Assembly: GCA_003558195.1 (NCBI GenBank)
Contig: PWMM01000094.1
Coordinates: 1-5,744, forward strand
Length of the DNA: 5,744 nt
Direction of reading: 5' to 3'
DNA from: Syntrophomonadaceae bacterium
GTDB lineage: Bacteria; Bacillota; Dethiobacteria; DTU022
The notes under the pieces were generated by a model, which searched no databases, had not been told where the DNA came from, and saw only the letters and a list, made by a program, of their open reading frames with translations. Both the position numbers and the translations under genes were made by a program. Position 1 is the first letter of the stretch. Each line of letters opens with the position of its first letter. Below are positions 5,415-5,744 of this stretch, in pieces.

Positions 5415-5744
5415 TTATTTTGCGATCCTTTTAACCTCTTCCAGCAGCCGATCAACTTCTTGTTCGGTATTATAGGGGCAAAGCCCTGCCCTGATCAAGC
5501 CCCCGCTTTCCAGGAGGCCCAGTTTTTCTACCAGGCGGATAGCATAAAAGTGACCGTCCCAGACAAAAAGACCTTTTTCCCCAAGTTCTTCAGCTACCCG
5601 GTCTGCCCTTTTACCCTCAACGGTAAAAGAAATGGTAGAAGTACGGGGGTAATCCCTGGGAGGGCCGTAAACCCGGACACCCTTTATTAAATCAAGATCA
5701 TCGAGCATTTTTTCAGCCAGGGGCTGCTCATGCTGCTCCATTGC
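5415..5744 (-). CDS. Class V aminotransferase / cysteine-desulfurase-like protein, C-terminal part only
   Basis: Only the last 109 residues lie in the window; the frame stays open through the right edge, so the ATG at 5741 is internal. These are PLP enzymes, here the small C-terminal domain. Motifs: VYGPPRDYPRTSTISF, GHFYAIRLVEKLGL, and GGLIRAGLCPYNTEQEVDRLLEEV at the end. The last resembles the SufS-type R-x-S/G-x-x-x-YNT signature, whose Arg holds the substrate carboxylate. The GHFYA pattern recalls the VC1184-like branch of cysteine-desulfurase-like proteins, whose true reaction is uncertain. The PLP lysine and any catalytic cysteine are outside the window, so desulfurase activity cannot be judged. 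The gene ends 96 bases before the NIF3 start, same strand, with a folded spacer between; co-transcription is likely. Alternatives: a selenocysteine lyase or isopenicillin-epimerase-like member. Confidence 0.85.
   Translation of the reverse strand, partial: AMEQHEQPLAEKMLDDLDLIKGVRVYGPPRDYPRTSTISFTVEGKRADRVAEELGEKGLFVWDGHFYAIRLVEKLGLLESGGLIRAGLCPYNTEQEVDRLLEEVKRIAK

Noticed and set aside
5364..5690. A 108-codon plus-strand frame
   Set aside because: It is antisense to the desulfurase-like C-terminus and the folded spacer, with no motif or ribosome binding site.
1..5744. Mobile element, CRISPR, prophage or defence system
   Set aside because: There are no transposase, integrase or Cas-like motifs, no repeat-spacer array and no terminal inverted repeats; every long gene belongs to a common chromosomal family.

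Overview
The window looks like a stretch of ordinary chromosome from a Gram-positive-type bacterium, most likely an anaerobic member of the Firmicutes (Clostridia and relatives). The clues are purine-rich AAAGGAG or GAGGTGAGGAG ribosome binding sites, GTG and TTG start codons, a sigma-A type promoter with an extended -10, a signal peptidase I with a single N-terminal anchor, a LiaF-like membrane protein, and a one-chain NDP-forming acyl-CoA synthetase. Base composition is moderate and even. There are no signs of phage, transposon, CRISPR, rRNA or tRNA.

Layout from left to right: (1) the 5' part of a signal peptidase I gene on the minus strand, cut by the window start just after the last catalytic-fold motif, with its own strong promoter; (2) a LiaF-like membrane protein, also minus strand, whose true start is a GTG at 1518; (3) a 530-base non-coding stretch between divergent genes, holding a nested inverted repeat in the LiaF-like leader, a pair of imperfect direct repeats of about 40 bases, and candidate promoters for the next gene; (4) a complete 709-residue NDP-forming acyl-CoA synthetase on the plus strand; (5) a 186-base gap between convergent genes; (6) a 317-residue NIF3/DUF34 protein on the minus strand, starting with TTG; (7) a 96-base gap with overlapping, mutually exclusive hairpins; (8) the C-terminal 109 residues of a class V aminotransferase / cysteine-desulfurase-like enzyme on the minus strand, cut by the window end.

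How the genes work together: the desulfurase-like gene and the NIF3 gene are in the same direction and probably co-transcribed, possibly linking PLP-dependent sulfur or amino-acid chemistry with a metal-binding protein of unresolved function. LepB and the LiaF-like protein both belong to the cell envelope, but LepB has its own promoter. The acyl-CoA synthetase stands alone as a single-gene unit and would make ATP from an acyl-CoA. I see no convincing new multi-gene system. The points most worth a second look are the folded spacer between the last two genes, the unusual NIF3 subtype, and the structured 530-base divergent intergenic region.
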